A stretch of DNA of 35,570 nt from Odoribacter lunatus. GTDB taxonomy: Bacteria; Bacteroidota; Bacteroidia; Bacteroidales; Marinifilaceae. Positions 1 to 8,445 of this stretch are shown here, piece after piece (the stretch's first letter is position 1; every line of letters starts with the position of its first letter). The position numbers and the translations under genes were made by a program. The notes under the pieces are model-generated. The model did no database searches. It was not told the origin of the DNA and worked only from the letters and a program-made list of their open reading frames with translations. Location of the stretch: the NCBI RefSeq assembly GCF_943193135.1, contig NZ_CALPCZ010000026.1, positions 1 to 35,570 on the forward strand, written 5' to 3'.

Positions 1-55
1 ACCAAAATCCCGGAAAAAATCTTTTCTTAACCACTTCATTATCAAAATCTTTCAT
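1..55 (-). CDS. Possible 5' end of a leftward gene cut by the window edge
   Basis: On the minus strand an ATG at 55-53 opens a frame that stays open to the window edge and reads MKDFDNEVVKKRFFPGFW. Only 18 codons are visible, so no family can be named. A -7 box of the Bacteroidetes type (TAAATTTG) lies about 50 bases upstream, which is why I treat this as a gene start and not a chance frame. A palindrome sits directly ahead of the ATG. The call is weak because an 18-codon open frame is common by chance. Confidence 0.35.
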   Translation of the reverse strand, partial: MKDFDNEVVKKRFFPGFW

Positions 56-59
56 AACC

Positions 60-216
60 AAAAAAACGTACGTTTTTTTTTGGCGTTATTTTCGTGAATC
101 ACGGGCAAATTTATAAAAAGATACTTCCGTATAAAAACTTCATAATTAAAAAATTAGCAAATCCTCCCCGCGACTGCCTGGAACATCTTTCTCCGCGAAT
201 AAAAACGTAGGTTTTT
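60..216. repeat. Pair of near-identical palindromes flanking a putative promoter
   Basis: The left copy (60-79) is a perfect palindrome, seven A, CGTACG core, seven T. The right copy (201-216) reads AAAAACGTAGGTTTTT, one base off the same palindrome. Because each is palindromic they are both direct and inverted repeats. The left copy contains AAACGTACGT, which fits the ARACGTWCGT core I recall for Mpi-type invertible promoters of B. fragilis. Whether inversion occurs cannot be told from one sequence. Confidence 0.45.
106..113 (-). promoter_or_regulatory. Putative leftward promoter, -7 box TAAATTTG
   Basis: Read on the minus strand this is TAAATTTG, an exact fit to the Bacteroides -7 consensus TAnnTTTG. 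A TTTT (three of four matches to the -33 TTTG) lies 19 bases upstream. It points toward the partial gene at the left edge. The same octamer serves the 11.1 kb operon. Confidence 0.4.
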
Positions 217-503
217 AGTGGTTTTTTTTCATCTCCATAACTCTTATTCTTGCCGGTTTTCGGAGGTTTCAATGTGTTTTCATTCTACTTTCAAACAAGA
301 AAAAAGACGGAAAAATTGCATATTTATCATAACACAAAAAGAATGTAAAGACTTTTATAACTACTTGTTTTTAAATGAAATGCACGACCAAAAAAAGGGT
401 TCGTTTAAATTAGATAAGTTTCACACAAAAGTAACAAATTTTTACCGAGGGCAAAGCGTTCATTCTCAAAACAATAATTTTTTTTCACATTTCGCAACAC
501 TCA
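217..503. other. Gene-free AT-rich stretch
   Basis: An open frame starts at 218 but has no recognisable protein character and ends inside the terminator hairpin, so I do not call it. No tRNA or known RNA is seen. If the palindrome-flanked promoter were inverted, transcription would cross this stretch and meet the terminator at 504-536. Confidence 0.4.
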
Positions 504-536
504 CCAAATTTAAACGAAGGTTTAAATTGGTTTTTT
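504..536 (+). terminator. Rho-independent terminator-like hairpin, rightward
   Basis: CCAAATTTAAAC (504-515), loop GAAG and GTTTAAATTGG (520-530) pair with one bulged A, then six T follow (531-536). The U-run is only on the plus-strand side. No plus-strand gene is visible upstream within the window. The stem is AT-rich, so strength is uncertain. Confidence 0.5.
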
Positions 537-593
537 AAATCATAACTATTTGAACTTCATTATTTTAATAAATCATAAAATGGGCACTTGCCA

Positions 594-842
594 TCCCCGC
601 ACGGCGAAAATAAGCCGACAACCGCAGGGAGACCGTCCCCATGCGGGACTTTTAGCCGACAGCCATCGGGAGGCAATCCCCATCCGGGATTCCAAGCCCA
701 CGGGCTCCAGGAAGGCATTCCCGCAAGGGATTAAGGTGCCGGCTACCATAGGATGGGTGTCCCGACACGGGATTTTAAGCCGACAGACGCCCGTTTGTCT
801 TTCCCGCACCCAACCGATATGCCGACAGCCGTCGGCTAAAGA
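594..842. repeat. Six degenerate 41-42 bp tandem repeats with internal hairpins
   Basis: Units begin at 594, 636, 677, 719, 760 and 802. Each starts with a small hairpin of the type TCCC-nnnn-GGGA (for example 636-648 and 760-772) and in most units is followed about 12 bases later by a variant of AAGCCGACAGCC. The last unit has a perfect GCCGAC-AGCC-GTCGGC stem-loop (821-836). The block is much more GC-rich than the DNA to its left. It lies just upstream of the gene at 881. Open frames across it on both strands are by-products of its base composition. Its role is unknown. Confidence 0.75.
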
Positions 843-880
843 AAACCAAACAATATTGTCTAATCTAAAATAATAAGCTT

Positions 881-1618
881 ATGATTACCTCAACGAATCT
901 CAAATCTTTACGCAATCTGGAAGCATTCCAAGTTTATTCCGATGTGGCGGTGTTCCTGAAACAGGACGAAACCATCGAGGAACCTCTGAAAGGGCTATGC
1001 GATACATTCTATGCCCGCCTAAAGGAGTATGACACGGCTCTTCTGCCCGAACGCCGCAGCCCCCGGACGGCTGAACTCGCCCGACTGGATGCGCAGCGGG
1101 ATTATCTTTTCCGCAGTATGGTCGCCAATCTGAAACTCTACGTAGCGTCTCCCGATGCAGAACAGGCGCAGGCTGCCGATGTACTGCTGTCGCTGGTGGA
1201 TAAATACGGCCGGAACATTGCCGCTATGCCTTACCGCGAAGAAACCGGTGCCATTACCAACCTGTTGCAGGACTTTGCCCTGGAAGCGAACGCCACTTTT
1301 GTCAAGAAGCTGTTTGCGGAACACTGGATAGATTCCCTACGCACCGCCAACACACAATTTGAGCAGACGATGCTCTCCCGCACGGAGACCGCTTCGGACG
1401 CTCCCTCGGAAACGAGCAAGGCCGTGCGCGCCACGGTGCAGACGGCATTTGAAAAGCTGTGCGAGATGATTAACGCCCTCGCCATCGTCAAAGGCGAAGC
1501 CGATTATGCCCGCATTATCGACCGCATCAACCAACTTGTCGGCGAAGCGCAGGATGTCGTTGCCCGCCGCCTCGGACGCAGCAAAAAAACGGTGGAGGAA
1601 GAAGGAACAGAAGAATAA
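881..1618 (+). CDS. DUF6261-like hypothetical protein
   Basis: A 245-residue soluble, mostly helical protein with no signal peptide or membrane segment. The opening (LKSLRNLEAFQVYSDV) and the overall plan, a helical bundle with a charged C-terminus (RLGRSKKTVEEEGTEE), resemble the Bacteroidetes family annotated as DUF6261, whose function is not known. I make that link from memory of the family's look, so it is tentative. The gene starts right after the 41-42 bp repeat block and is followed after 25 bases by a lipoprotein gene on the same strand, so the two are probably co-transcribed. Bases ahead of the ATG are A/T-rich with no Shine-Dalgarno, as usual in Bacteroidetes. Confidence 0.85.
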   Translation: MITSTNLKSLRNLEAFQVYSDVAVFLKQDETIEEPLKGLCDTFYARLKEYDTALLPERRSPRTAELARLDAQRDYLFRSMVANLKLYVASPDAEQAQAADVLLSLVDKYGRNIAAMPYREETGAITNLLQDFALEANATFVKKLFAEHWIDSLRTANTQFEQTMLSRTETASDAPSETSKAVRATVQTAFEKLCEMINALAIVKGEADYARIIDRINQLVGEAQDVVARRLGRSKKTVEEEGTEE

Positions 1619-1643
1619 ATTATCAATCAAAAAATAAAGAAAG

Positions 1644-3371
1644 ATGAAAAAATTACTGTACTGGACGCTGTGCCTCGCGCTGTTGGCAGGGTGCAGCAAG
1701 GATAAGAGCATAGAAGACCCCGACGAGCCGATTGTTTTTATGTTGGTGCTTTCTAACTCGGAGTTGGTTTTTGATGCAGAGGGGGGAGAAAAGACGTTTA
1801 CGATTATGTGTGATGGGAATTGGACGATTACCAACGAGAGCGATTGGTGTACGACGGATGTTACCTCCGGAACGGGAAATTCGACTGTTACGGTGAGCAT
1901 GCAAAGTTACGGGGAGTTGGAGGACCGCAATATGAATCTGACGGTGAAGGCGGGTGATAAGACGCAGGTGCTGAGCGTGACACAGAAAAGCAAGGTGGCC
2001 ATTATTTTGAGTAAGGATAAGTTCGAGGTACCGCAGGAGGGCGGCGTGGTGGCCGTGAATGTGAAGAGTAATGTTTCCTATTATGTGATGAGCTCTGGTT
2101 GGATTGGAACTTTGATGGAGAAAACACGGGCGAATGTAACTGATACGACTTATTATTTTATGGTTAGTGAGAATAAAAGCGATGAATCCCGAATGGGGTA
2201 TATTGTTTTCGTTACTGCTTTTTTGCAGGATACTGTCCGTATTTATCAGGCACAGAATGACCGGTTGGTGCTGACACAAACGGAATATAAACTGTCGGCA
2301 AGGGATACTACTATTGCCGTGGAGTTGAAATATAATGTTGATTACGAAGTCGGTATTTTGGGTGATGCTGCTTCATGGATTAGTCAGGTGGAGACGAGGG
2401 CCAGCCGCGTGGACCGTTTGGTATTTCATATCGATGAGAATACCGGAGAGGTGCCGCGTACTGCTAAGATTGTTGTACGGAATAAGAATGATGTACTTTC
2501 CGATACTGTTTATATTAGTCAGGCTGTTCCTGACAAGGATATTACTACTGAATTTGATTCTGAATTTGCCAAGGTGTTGATGAAAAAAGGCTATATCTCC
2601 GATGTTTCTCATATTACCCTGACAGATGTAAATAAGATTGAGATGTTGTTTATATCAAATGAGGGTTTGACATCTTTAAAGGGAATAGAGTATTTTGAAT
2701 CATTAACGACGTTAGGTTGTGATAATAATCAACTTACTTCTTTGGATGTAAGCAAGTGTACGTTTTTGGAGAGTTTGTCCTGTGTAAGAAATCAACTCGC
2801 TTCTTTAGATGTGAGCAGTTGTAAGGCATTAACTTCTTTATCTTGTTCCGAAAATCCGTTCACGTCGTTAGATGTAAGTGAGAATACGGCGTTAATGTAT
2901 TTGGATTGCGACCGAAATCAACTCACATCTTTGGATGTAAGTAAGAATACAGCACTGACCCAGTTGTCTTGCATGTTTAACAAACTTACGTCGTTGGATT
3001 TAAGTAAGAATACAGCATTAATCCAATTGGTTTGCATGTATAATGAACTAACCTCATTGGATATAAGCAAGAATACGGCATTGACCAACTTGGGTTGCAA
3101 CGGTAATGAACTTACATTGTTAGATGTAAGCAAGAATACGGCGTTGATTGACTTGGATTGCAGACAGAATCAACTCACATCATTAGATGTAAGTAAGAAT
3201 ACTGCTTTAACTCGCTTAGAATGCAATGATAATCCCGGTGACGGTGTGAGTATTTTCCCGGTGACGGCTTGGTTTGATAACAATGCTATTCCGGAAAATA
3301 TGAGTATTGAAATTAAAAGTTGGGACTACGACGGTCAAACGATTACCATAGATTTCCGCAAGGCGGAGTGA
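1644..3371 (+). CDS. Lipoprotein with BACON domains and leucine-rich repeats
   Basis: A 575-residue exported protein. It has a lipoprotein signal peptide with lipobox LAGC (residues 14-17) followed by a charged stretch (SKDKSIEDPDEP) that could direct surface display. Residues about 35-293 hold three BACON-like beta domains, each starting with a line such as LSNSELVFDAEGGEKTF and ending in a xSxTQK/ISQA strand. Residues 354 to about 530 are eight full 21-residue leucine-rich repeats of the pattern LxxLxCxxNxLTSLDVSKNTA plus a partial ninth. A short capping region follows. Such proteins usually bind glycans or host proteins, but the ligand here is unknown. The A-rich region before the ATG supports this start. 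The gene ends 19 bases before a strong terminator. Confidence 0.9.
   Translation: MKKLLYWTLCLALLAGCSKDKSIEDPDEPIVFMLVLSNSELVFDAEGGEKTFTIMCDGNWTITNESDWCTTDVTSGTGNSTVTVSMQSYGELEDRNMNLTVKAGDKTQVLSVTQKSKVAIILSKDKFEVPQEGGVVAVNVKSNVSYYVMSSGWIGTLMEKTRANVTDTTYYFMVSENKSDESRMGYIVFVTAFLQDTVRIYQAQNDRLVLTQTEYKLSARDTTIAVELKYNVDYEVGILGDAASWISQVETRASRVDRLVFHIDENTGEVPRTAKIVVRNKNDVLSDTVYISQAVPDKDITTEFDSEFAKVLMKKGYISDVSHITLTDVNKIEMLFISNEGLTSLKGIEYFESLTTLGCDNNQLTSLDVSKCTFLESLSCVRNQLASLDVSSCKALTSLSCSENPFTSLDVSENTALMYLDCDRNQLTSLDVSKNTALTQLSCMFNKLTSLDLSKNTALIQLVCMYNELTSLDISKNTALTNLGCNGNELTLLDVSKNTALIDLDCRQNQLTSLDVSKNTALTRLECNDNPGDGVSIFPVTAWFDNNAIPENMSIEIKSWDYDGQTITIDFRKAE
2703..3239 (+). repeat. 63-bp tandem repeats encoding the leucine-rich repeats
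   Basis: Units start at 2703 and every 63 bases to 3144, with a partial ninth at 3207. Each encodes one 21-residue leucine-rich repeat. Units 4 to 8 are the most alike at DNA level, sharing near-identical TTGGATGTAAGTAAGAATAC segments, so copy number could change by recombination without breaking the frame. Confidence 0.85.
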
Positions 3372-3390
3372 TAGCGAAAGTTGAAAGAAA

Positions 3391-3417
3391 AAGTCCGGTG
3401 ATACACCGGACTTTTTT
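3391..3417 (+). terminator. Rho-independent terminator after the lipoprotein gene
   Basis: Perfect stem AAAGTCCGGTG / CACCGGACTTT with loop ATA, then a T-run. It ends the 881-3371 transcript and separates it from dnaK. Confidence 0.9.
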
Positions 3418-3451
3418 AGTCGTATTCCATGTAGCCGGTACGCTGACGTTC

Positions 3452-3543
3452 TGTCATGAAATATGACATTTCCTTGCCCGTTTGCTCCTAAAAAACGCCA
3501 TTTTTACTCCCCGATAATTGTTTTCCCGCAATGGCATGCCATT
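3452..3543. promoter_or_regulatory. Palindromic elements upstream of dnaK
   Basis: Two symmetric sites lie between the terminator and dnaK: TGTCAT-gaaat-ATGACA (3452-3468) and the perfect 14-bp palindrome AATGGCATGCCATT (3530-3543). They could be operators for a heat-shock regulator. Neither matches the CIRCE element. No convincing TTTG/TAnnTTTG promoter was found here. Confidence 0.3.
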
Positions 3544-3624
3544 TGATAAAAAGATTATCGTGTTTGAATGACAACTTTCAATACACGTAAAACGAATAAT
3601 ATAAACGAAATAAAATAAATTATC

Positions 3625-5532
3625 ATGGGAAAAATTATTGGAATTGATTTAGGTACCACAAACTCTTGCGTTGCCGTTATGGAAGGCAACGAACCGGTGG
3701 TTATACCGAACAGCGAAGGCCGGCGCACGACGCCTTCGATTGTCGCATTTGTCGAAAACGGAGAAAGAAAGGTGGGCGACCCCGCAAAACGCCAGGCTAT
3801 CACGAATCCTAAAAAGACGATTTATTCTATCAAACGTTTCATGGGAGAGACGTTCGACCAGGTAACCAATGAAATTAAACGTGTGCCTTACGAGGTGGTA
3901 AAAGGAGATAATAATACGCCGCGCGTGGTTATCGATGACCGAAAATATTCTCCGCAGGAGATTTCTGCCATGATTTTGCAGAAAATGAAAAAAACGGCAG
4001 AGGATTATCTGGGACAGGAAGTAAGCGAGGCCGTTATTACGGTGCCCGCCTATTTTAACGACGCACAGCGCCAGGCTACGAAAGAGGCCGGCGAAATCGC
4101 AGGACTGACGGTGAAACGTATTATCAACGAGCCGACGGCAGCAGCATTGGCATACGGGTTGGACAAGAAAGATCAGGATATGAAGATTGCCGTGTTTGAC
4201 TTGGGTGGAGGTACGTTCGATATTTCTATCCTCGAATTGGGCGATGGCGTGTTTGAGGTTAAATCTACCAACGGCGATACCCATCTGGGAGGTGACGATT
4301 TCGACGATGTTATCATTAACTGGCTGGCCGACGAGTTCAAGAAAGACGAAGGCATCGACATCCGCCAGGATGCCATGGCTCACCAGCGTCTGAAAGAAGC
4401 TGCCGAAAAGGCAAAAATCGAATTGTCCAGTTCTACTACGACAGAAATCAATCTGCCGTATATATTCCCGGTAAACGGTATTCCCAAGCACTTGGTTCGT
4501 ACGTTGAGCAAAGCACAGTTCGACCAGCTGACCTACCATTTGGTAGAAAAGACTATCGAGCCTTGTAAGAAAGCATTGCAAGACGCCAACCTACAGGCTT
4601 CTCAAATCGATGAAGTTATTCTCGTCGGAGGTTCTACGCGTATCCCTGCCGTACAGAAGAAGGTAGAGGAGTTTTTCGGCAAGGTTCCTTCCAAGGGTGT
4701 AAACCCGGACGAAGTGGTAGCTGTAGGTGCCGCTATCCAGGGAGGTGTCCTGACGGGAGAAGTGAAAGATGTATTGTTGTTGGATGTAACCCCGCTTTCT
4801 TTGGGTATCGAAACATTGGGCGGCGTCATGACCAAATTGATTGAAGCCAATACGACGATACCGACGAAGAAGTCGGAAGTGTTCTCAACGGCAGCCGATA
4901 ATCAGCCGTCGGTAGAGATTCACATTCTGCAAGGTGAACGCCCCATGGCAAAAGACAATAAGACCATCGGCCGTTTCCACCTGGACAGCATTCCGCCTGC
5001 CCCGCGCGGTGTACCCCAGATTGAAGTTACCTTTGACATTGACGCCAACGGTATTCTGAATGTGTCTGCCAAGGATAAGGCTACGGGCAAGGAACAATCT
5101 ATCCGTATCGAAGCATCTTCCGGTCTTTCCGATGCTGAAATCAAGCGGATGAAAGACGAAGCGACAGCGAATGCCGAAGCCGACAAGAAGGAAAAGGAAC
5201 GCATCGATACCATCAACAAGGCTGATTCTATGATTTTCCAGACGGAAAAACAATTGAAAGAGTTCGGTGACAAATTGCCCGCCGACAAGAAGCAGCCGAT
5301 AGAAGCCGCTTTGCAGGAACTGAAAGACGCACACAAAGCGCAGAACGTAGACCAGATTAATGCGGCTATCGATAAATTGAACAATGTTTTCCAGGCAGCA
5401 TCCCAAGAGATGTACAACGCCCAAGCTCAACAACAGCAAGGTGCACAACAAGGTCCCCAGGGTGCCGGTCAGACCGACAATGGCGGAAAAGACCAGGAAG
5501 TAACCGATGTTGATTTCGAGGAGGTGAAGTAA
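3625..5532 (+). CDS. dnaK: Molecular chaperone DnaK (Hsp70)
   Basis: A 635-residue Hsp70, the usual length. The ATPase domain starts with [13 protein letters not shown] (residues 6-18) and has the phosphate-2 and adenosine motifs ([20 protein letters not shown]) and [11 protein letters not shown]. The substrate-binding domain follows the linker [16 protein letters not shown]. The C-terminus is a Q/G-rich tail ending in TDVDFEEVK, close to the EEVD-like end of bacterial DnaK. It folds and refolds cytosolic proteins with DnaJ and GrpE, whose genes are not next to it here. It is a single-gene unit between two terminators. Several long antisense frames lie across it and are shadows of its codon pattern. 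Confidence 0.98.
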   Translation: MGKIIGIDLGTTNSCVAVMEGNEPVVIPNSEGRRTTPSIVAFVENGERKVGDPAKRQAITNPKKTIYSIKRFMGETFDQVTNEIKRVPYEVVKGDNNTPRVVIDDRKYSPQEISAMILQKMKKTAEDYLGQEVSEAVITVPAYFNDAQRQATKEAGEIAGLTVKRIINEPTAAALAYGLDKKDQDMKIAVFDLGGGTFDISILELGDGVFEVKSTNGDTHLGGDDFDDVIINWLADEFKKDEGIDIRQDAMAHQRLKEAAEKAKIELSSSTTTEINLPYIFPVNGIPKHLVRTLSKAQFDQLTYHLVEKTIEPCKKALQDANLQASQIDEVILVGGSTRIPAVQKKVEEFFGKVPSKGVNPDEVVAVGAAIQGGVLTGEVKDVLLLDVTPLSLGIETLGGVMTKLIEANTTIPTKKSEVFSTAADNQPSVEIHILQGERPMAKDNKTIGRFHLDSIPPAPRGVPQIEVTFDIDANGILNVSAKDKATGKEQSIRIEASSGLSDAEIKRMKDEATANAEADKKEKERIDTINKADSMIFQTEKQLKEFGDKLPADKKQPIEAALQELKDAHKAQNVDQINAAIDKLNNVFQAASQEMYNAQAQQQQGAQQGPQGAGQTDNGGKDQEVTDVDFEEVK

Positions 5533-5553
5533 TAGCTTCCCGGACAACAAATA

Positions 5554-5583
5554 AAACCCCGGCTGGAAAACCAGCCGGGGTTT
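5554..5583. terminator. Bidirectional terminator between dnaK and dacB
   Basis: Perfect 13-bp stem AAACCCCGGCTGG / CCAGCCGGGGTTT around an AAAA loop. T-rich DNA follows on the plus side and an A-run gives T-rich RNA on the minus side, so it can end both the dnaK transcript and the convergent dacB operon. Confidence 0.9.
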
Positions 5584-5600
5584 ATTTTATTCCTAAATAA

Positions 5601-6965
5601 TCAAAGCAACGAGGCAAGGAATTGCCCTATCCGTTTCTGAATCTGCACAGGCGGGCAAGTGAAATGATTCACCAGGATAGTAAAGGCTAATATGTCACCG
5701 TCCTTTTTCGTCAGATACCCCGACAGACAGCGCACCCCAGCAAAAGAACCGGTTTTTGCCCTCAATTTATTTTTCAAAACAGGCGCTGCCGAGCAATAGG
5801 CACTCAAACACGCATCCGTTCCCGCCAAAGGCAAGGATGCCACAAAGTCCCACCTCAATTCATCATGCACCCACAGCAATAAGTCGGTAAATACCTCCGC
5901 CGGTACGGCATTCACCACCGATAACCCGCAGGCATCCCGCAAGGTTATCCCTGAAGTGTCTATACCGATTCCCTCCAGTTCCCGACAGCAATACGCCGGG
6001 TAGTCCCCGCCGCTTGCCAGATTCCCCAGCGCCTCTGCAAAGAGATTGATGCTTTTCTTATTGGTCTCCCGCACTATCTCCTTTAACGTCGGAGAGCGAA
6101 ATACCGCCAACTCTTTCTCCTCCGTTTCCGGCAATGCCTCTTTCACCACCACCACGCCTTTCTCATTCAATTTCTGCTCCAATTCATGCAGAAAGCATAA
6201 ATCCGGCCGATGCATGGCACCTTTTATTGTATACAGCTTACGGTTTCGGGGCAAGTTTCCCACAACCCGCATTTCCCCGCTATACGGTCCGCCATATATA
6301 CAAGCGTTGTCCGTCCGTCCGACCCCAGCCACCACATCACTGACAAAACGGACACCCGGCTGTTCCGGCTTCACAAACAGCAGGTCGGCTTTCTCTCCCA
6401 CCTCTCCCGTCCGGAAACCGATATAATACGTATTGTCCCGGTAGTTAAAAGGGAAGTAAGCCGCCCCGTAATAATTGGATATGTCCTCCCACAGCCAGGA
6501 ACCCGGCAGCGCCACCTCTTGATTGCCCGTTATCCTCACCTTTCCCTGTATCTTCCGTATTCCCTGCTGACATATATTTTCCACCAACCGCTCCATGAAC
6601 TCCTCATCCGGAAAGAACCGGGATTCCAAACAAGGGTCCCCTGCCGCCCGCACCACAATATCTCCCCACAACGTACCTTCTTCAATCTTGCCAGTCATTA
6701 CTACGGAAGTCTCATAGCAAAAATCTTTCCCCTTCTCCCTCCACGCCAGAGCGGTTGCCAGCAATTTACATACAGAGGCCGGTTGCAGCGCCTTGTCGCC
6801 GGCGTAATCAATAACATTTCTCCCACCTTTGACGGTTTTTACAGAGATTCCTACCGAGGCGTGCTTCAACTCCGGGCTTTCCAAGAAACGCTCCAACATT
6901 GCTTCCTGCGCCCCGGCATCGGTTACACACCAAAAATAAACCAACCAAAATAAAACATGTTTCAT
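5601..6965 (-). CDS. dacB: D-alanyl-D-alanine carboxypeptidase/endopeptidase (PBP4, peptidase S13)
   Basis: A 454-residue periplasmic class C penicillin-binding protein that trims or cleaves peptidoglycan peptides. The N-terminus is a signal peptide ending near DAGAQ (residue 20). All three active-site motifs are present: SVCK with nucleophile Ser64 and Lys67, SIN at 305-307, and KTG at 404-406. The long insert between the first two motifs is typical of the S13 family. It is the last gene of the minus-strand operon, starting 3 bases after the xseB stop and ending just before the bidirectional terminator. Confidence 0.95.
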   Translation of the reverse strand: MKHVLFWLVYFWCVTDAGAQEAMLERFLESPELKHASVGISVKTVKGGRNVIDYAGDKALQPASVCKLLATALAWREKGKDFCYETSVVMTGKIEEGTLWGDIVVRAAGDPCLESRFFPDEEFMERLVENICQQGIRKIQGKVRITGNQEVALPGSWLWEDISNYYGAAYFPFNYRDNTYYIGFRTGEVGEKADLLFVKPEQPGVRFVSDVVAGVGRTDNACIYGGPYSGEMRVVGNLPRNRKLYTIKGAMHRPDLCFLHELEQKLNEKGVVVVKEALPETEEKELAVFRSPTLKEIVRETNKKSINLFAEALGNLASGGDYPAYCCRELEGIGIDTSGITLRDACGLSVVNAVPAEVFTDLLLWVHDELRWDFVASLPLAGTDACLSAYCSAAPVLKNKLRAKTGSFAGVRCLSGYLTKKDGDILAFTILVNHFTCPPVQIQKRIGQFLASLL

Positions 6966-6968
6966 CTT

Positions 6969-7169
6969 TTACTCTTCTTCTATTGTTTTTAAAATATTCT
7001 CTACCTCTTTCTCCGTGTCATGCAATTTCGCTTTGCAAAAGGCTATCAACTCCGAAACCCGCTTTACCTTCGCACTCAATTCATCCACATCCAGTTTGTT
7101 CTCCTCCAGTTGAGCAACAATTTGCTCTATCTCCGCCATCGCTTCCTTATAATTCAATTTCTCTTTCAT
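6969..7169 (-). CDS. xseB: Exodeoxyribonuclease VII small subunit
   Basis: A 66-residue helical protein opening with LNYKEAMAEIEQIVAQLEENKLDVDELSAKV in outline, the standard XseB pattern of two coiled helices. It binds XseA to form exonuclease VII, which degrades single-stranded DNA in both directions. The length is normal. It lies 22 bases downstream of xseA and just before dacB in the same operon. Confidence 0.93.
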   Translation of the reverse strand: MKEKLNYKEAMAEIEQIVAQLEENKLDVDELSAKVKRVSELIAFCKAKLHDTEKEVENILKTIEEE

Positions 7170-7191
7170 ACTATCTGCTTTTATCTATATT

Positions 7192-8445
7192 CTATTTTTC
7201 TCCTGTTACCACACTCCTTATCTGCCCGTCTGCCAACACGGTTTCCAACACATCCCCCGCTTTCATCCCTTTCGCCGAAAATACCGCCTTGCCATTCAAA
7301 CGGGTAATGGAGTAGCCTCTTTTCAATACGTTTTCCGGGTCTACATACTTCATCTTTATTTCCGCCACTTCCAGAAGATGCCTGTCTTTATCAAATTTCA
7401 CCCCACATCCGGATTTCAACTTATGGGAAAATAAACGCAAACGACCGACGCTACCATCCAGCATTAATTGCGTCAGCCGTTTTAAATCAACCGCCAGCAG
7501 GTGCTGCCGGCTCTTTGCTTCTGCGATAAGCTCCTGTACTTCCGTCAGGAAACTTTCTTTCAATTCCTCCAAATGAGCGTCAAAGTCCTGAAACGTTTCA
7601 ATCAAAAAAGCCGCCGCCGCCGTGGGTGTCTTCACCCGCCGGTATGCTACCCTGTCCACGACCGTTTCGTCCCGCTCATGCCCGATTCCCGCAATGACCG
7701 GCAGAGGGAACTGCGCCACATTCGCCGCCATATCATACGTATCAAAACTTCCCAAGTCCGACTGGGCTCCGCCCCCCCGGATTATCACCACTACATCAAA
7801 TAAATCTTCGTACGCATAAATCCTGTCCAATGCCGCAATCACCGATTCCGACGTCCGCTCTCCCTGCATTACCGCCGGAAAGAGCCTAACATGAAATTTA
7901 TAGCCGTAAGAATTATTCTCCAACTGGTCCAGGAAGTCCCCCAGCCCAGCCGCCGTCGGTGAAGATATGACGGCCACATTCTTAGGCAAAAGAGGCAATT
8001 CCAGGTTCCTATTCATATCAATAATCCCCTCCTGCTCCAACTGCTCTATAATCATCCGTTTTTTCCGCTCCACATCCCCTACGGTAAATGTCGGGTCAAT
8101 GTCTTTCACATTCAACGATAAACCGTATAATTCATGATATACGACCTCCACCTGTATCAATACCTTCATTCCTTTTTCCAGCGTTCTCCCCGTCGTCGTC
8201 TCAAAATAAGGCTTCAGCATCCGGTAAGTAAAAGCCCATATCGTCCCTCTTGCCACGGCCGTCGGATTCTCCTCCCCCTCCGGTTTATCAACCAATTCCA
8301 AATAACAATGTCCGGAGTGATTCTCCAAGACGGCAGCAATCTCCGCCGCCACCCAAACGGGTGCCGTAAATCTCTCTTTCAATACATTTTTGACCTGGTT
8401 GTTTAAGTCAAATAAAGAAATGAAATCCATACCTCCGTTACTCAT
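7192..8445 (-). CDS. xseA: Exodeoxyribonuclease VII large subunit
   Basis: A 417-residue catalytic subunit of exonuclease VII. An N-terminal OB-fold (about residues 8-115; VWVAAEIAAVLENHSGHCYLEL region) binds single-stranded DNA. The catalytic core includes VAVISSPTAAGLGDF, IIRGGGAQSDLGSFD and GIGHERDETVVDRVA. The C-terminal helical part binds XseB. The start used overlaps the upstream MORN gene by 8 bases. A second ATG at 8430 (MDFISLFDLN) is an alternative start; it has GGAGGT directly before it, but too close to act as a normal ribosome site. Confidence 0.95.
   Translation of the reverse strand: MSNGGMDFISLFDLNNQVKNVLKERFTAPVWVAAEIAAVLENHSGHCYLELVDKPEGEENPTAVARGTIWAFTYRMLKPYFETTTGRTLEKGMKVLIQVEVVYHELYGLSLNVKDIDPTFTVGDVERKKRMIIEQLEQEGIIDMNRNLELPLLPKNVAVISSPTAAGLGDFLDQLENNSYGYKFHVRLFPAVMQGERTSESVIAALDRIYAYEDLFDVVVIIRGGGAQSDLGSFDTYDMAANVAQFPLPVIAGIGHERDETVVDRVAYRRVKTPTAAAAFLIETFQDFDAHLEELKESFLTEVQELIAEAKSRQHLLAVDLKRLTQLMLDGSVGRLRLFSHKLKSGCGVKFDKDRHLLEVAEIKMKYVDPENVLKRGYSITRLNGKAVFSAKGMKAGDVLETVLADGQIRSVVTGEK

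Noticed and set aside
218-538. A 106-residue plus-strand protein
   Set aside because: Composition is that of translated AT-rich DNA, it ends inside a terminator hairpin, and no family pattern is visible.
594-842. CRISPR array
   Set aside because: Repeats are degenerate, the intervening sequence is itself part of the repeat, spacing is about 41 bases in total, and no cas gene is nearby.
550-873. Open frames on both strands over the GC-rich repeat block
   Set aside because: Both follow the repeat composition, have no recognisable protein pattern and no start context. The repeat array explains them.
3418-3624. CIRCE/HrcA control of dnaK
   Set aside because: No TTAGCACTC-N9-GAGTGCTAA element is present in the upstream region.
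3649-4581. Long antisense frame over dnaK
   Set aside because: It is a shadow of dnaK codon usage, with no promoter or family likeness.
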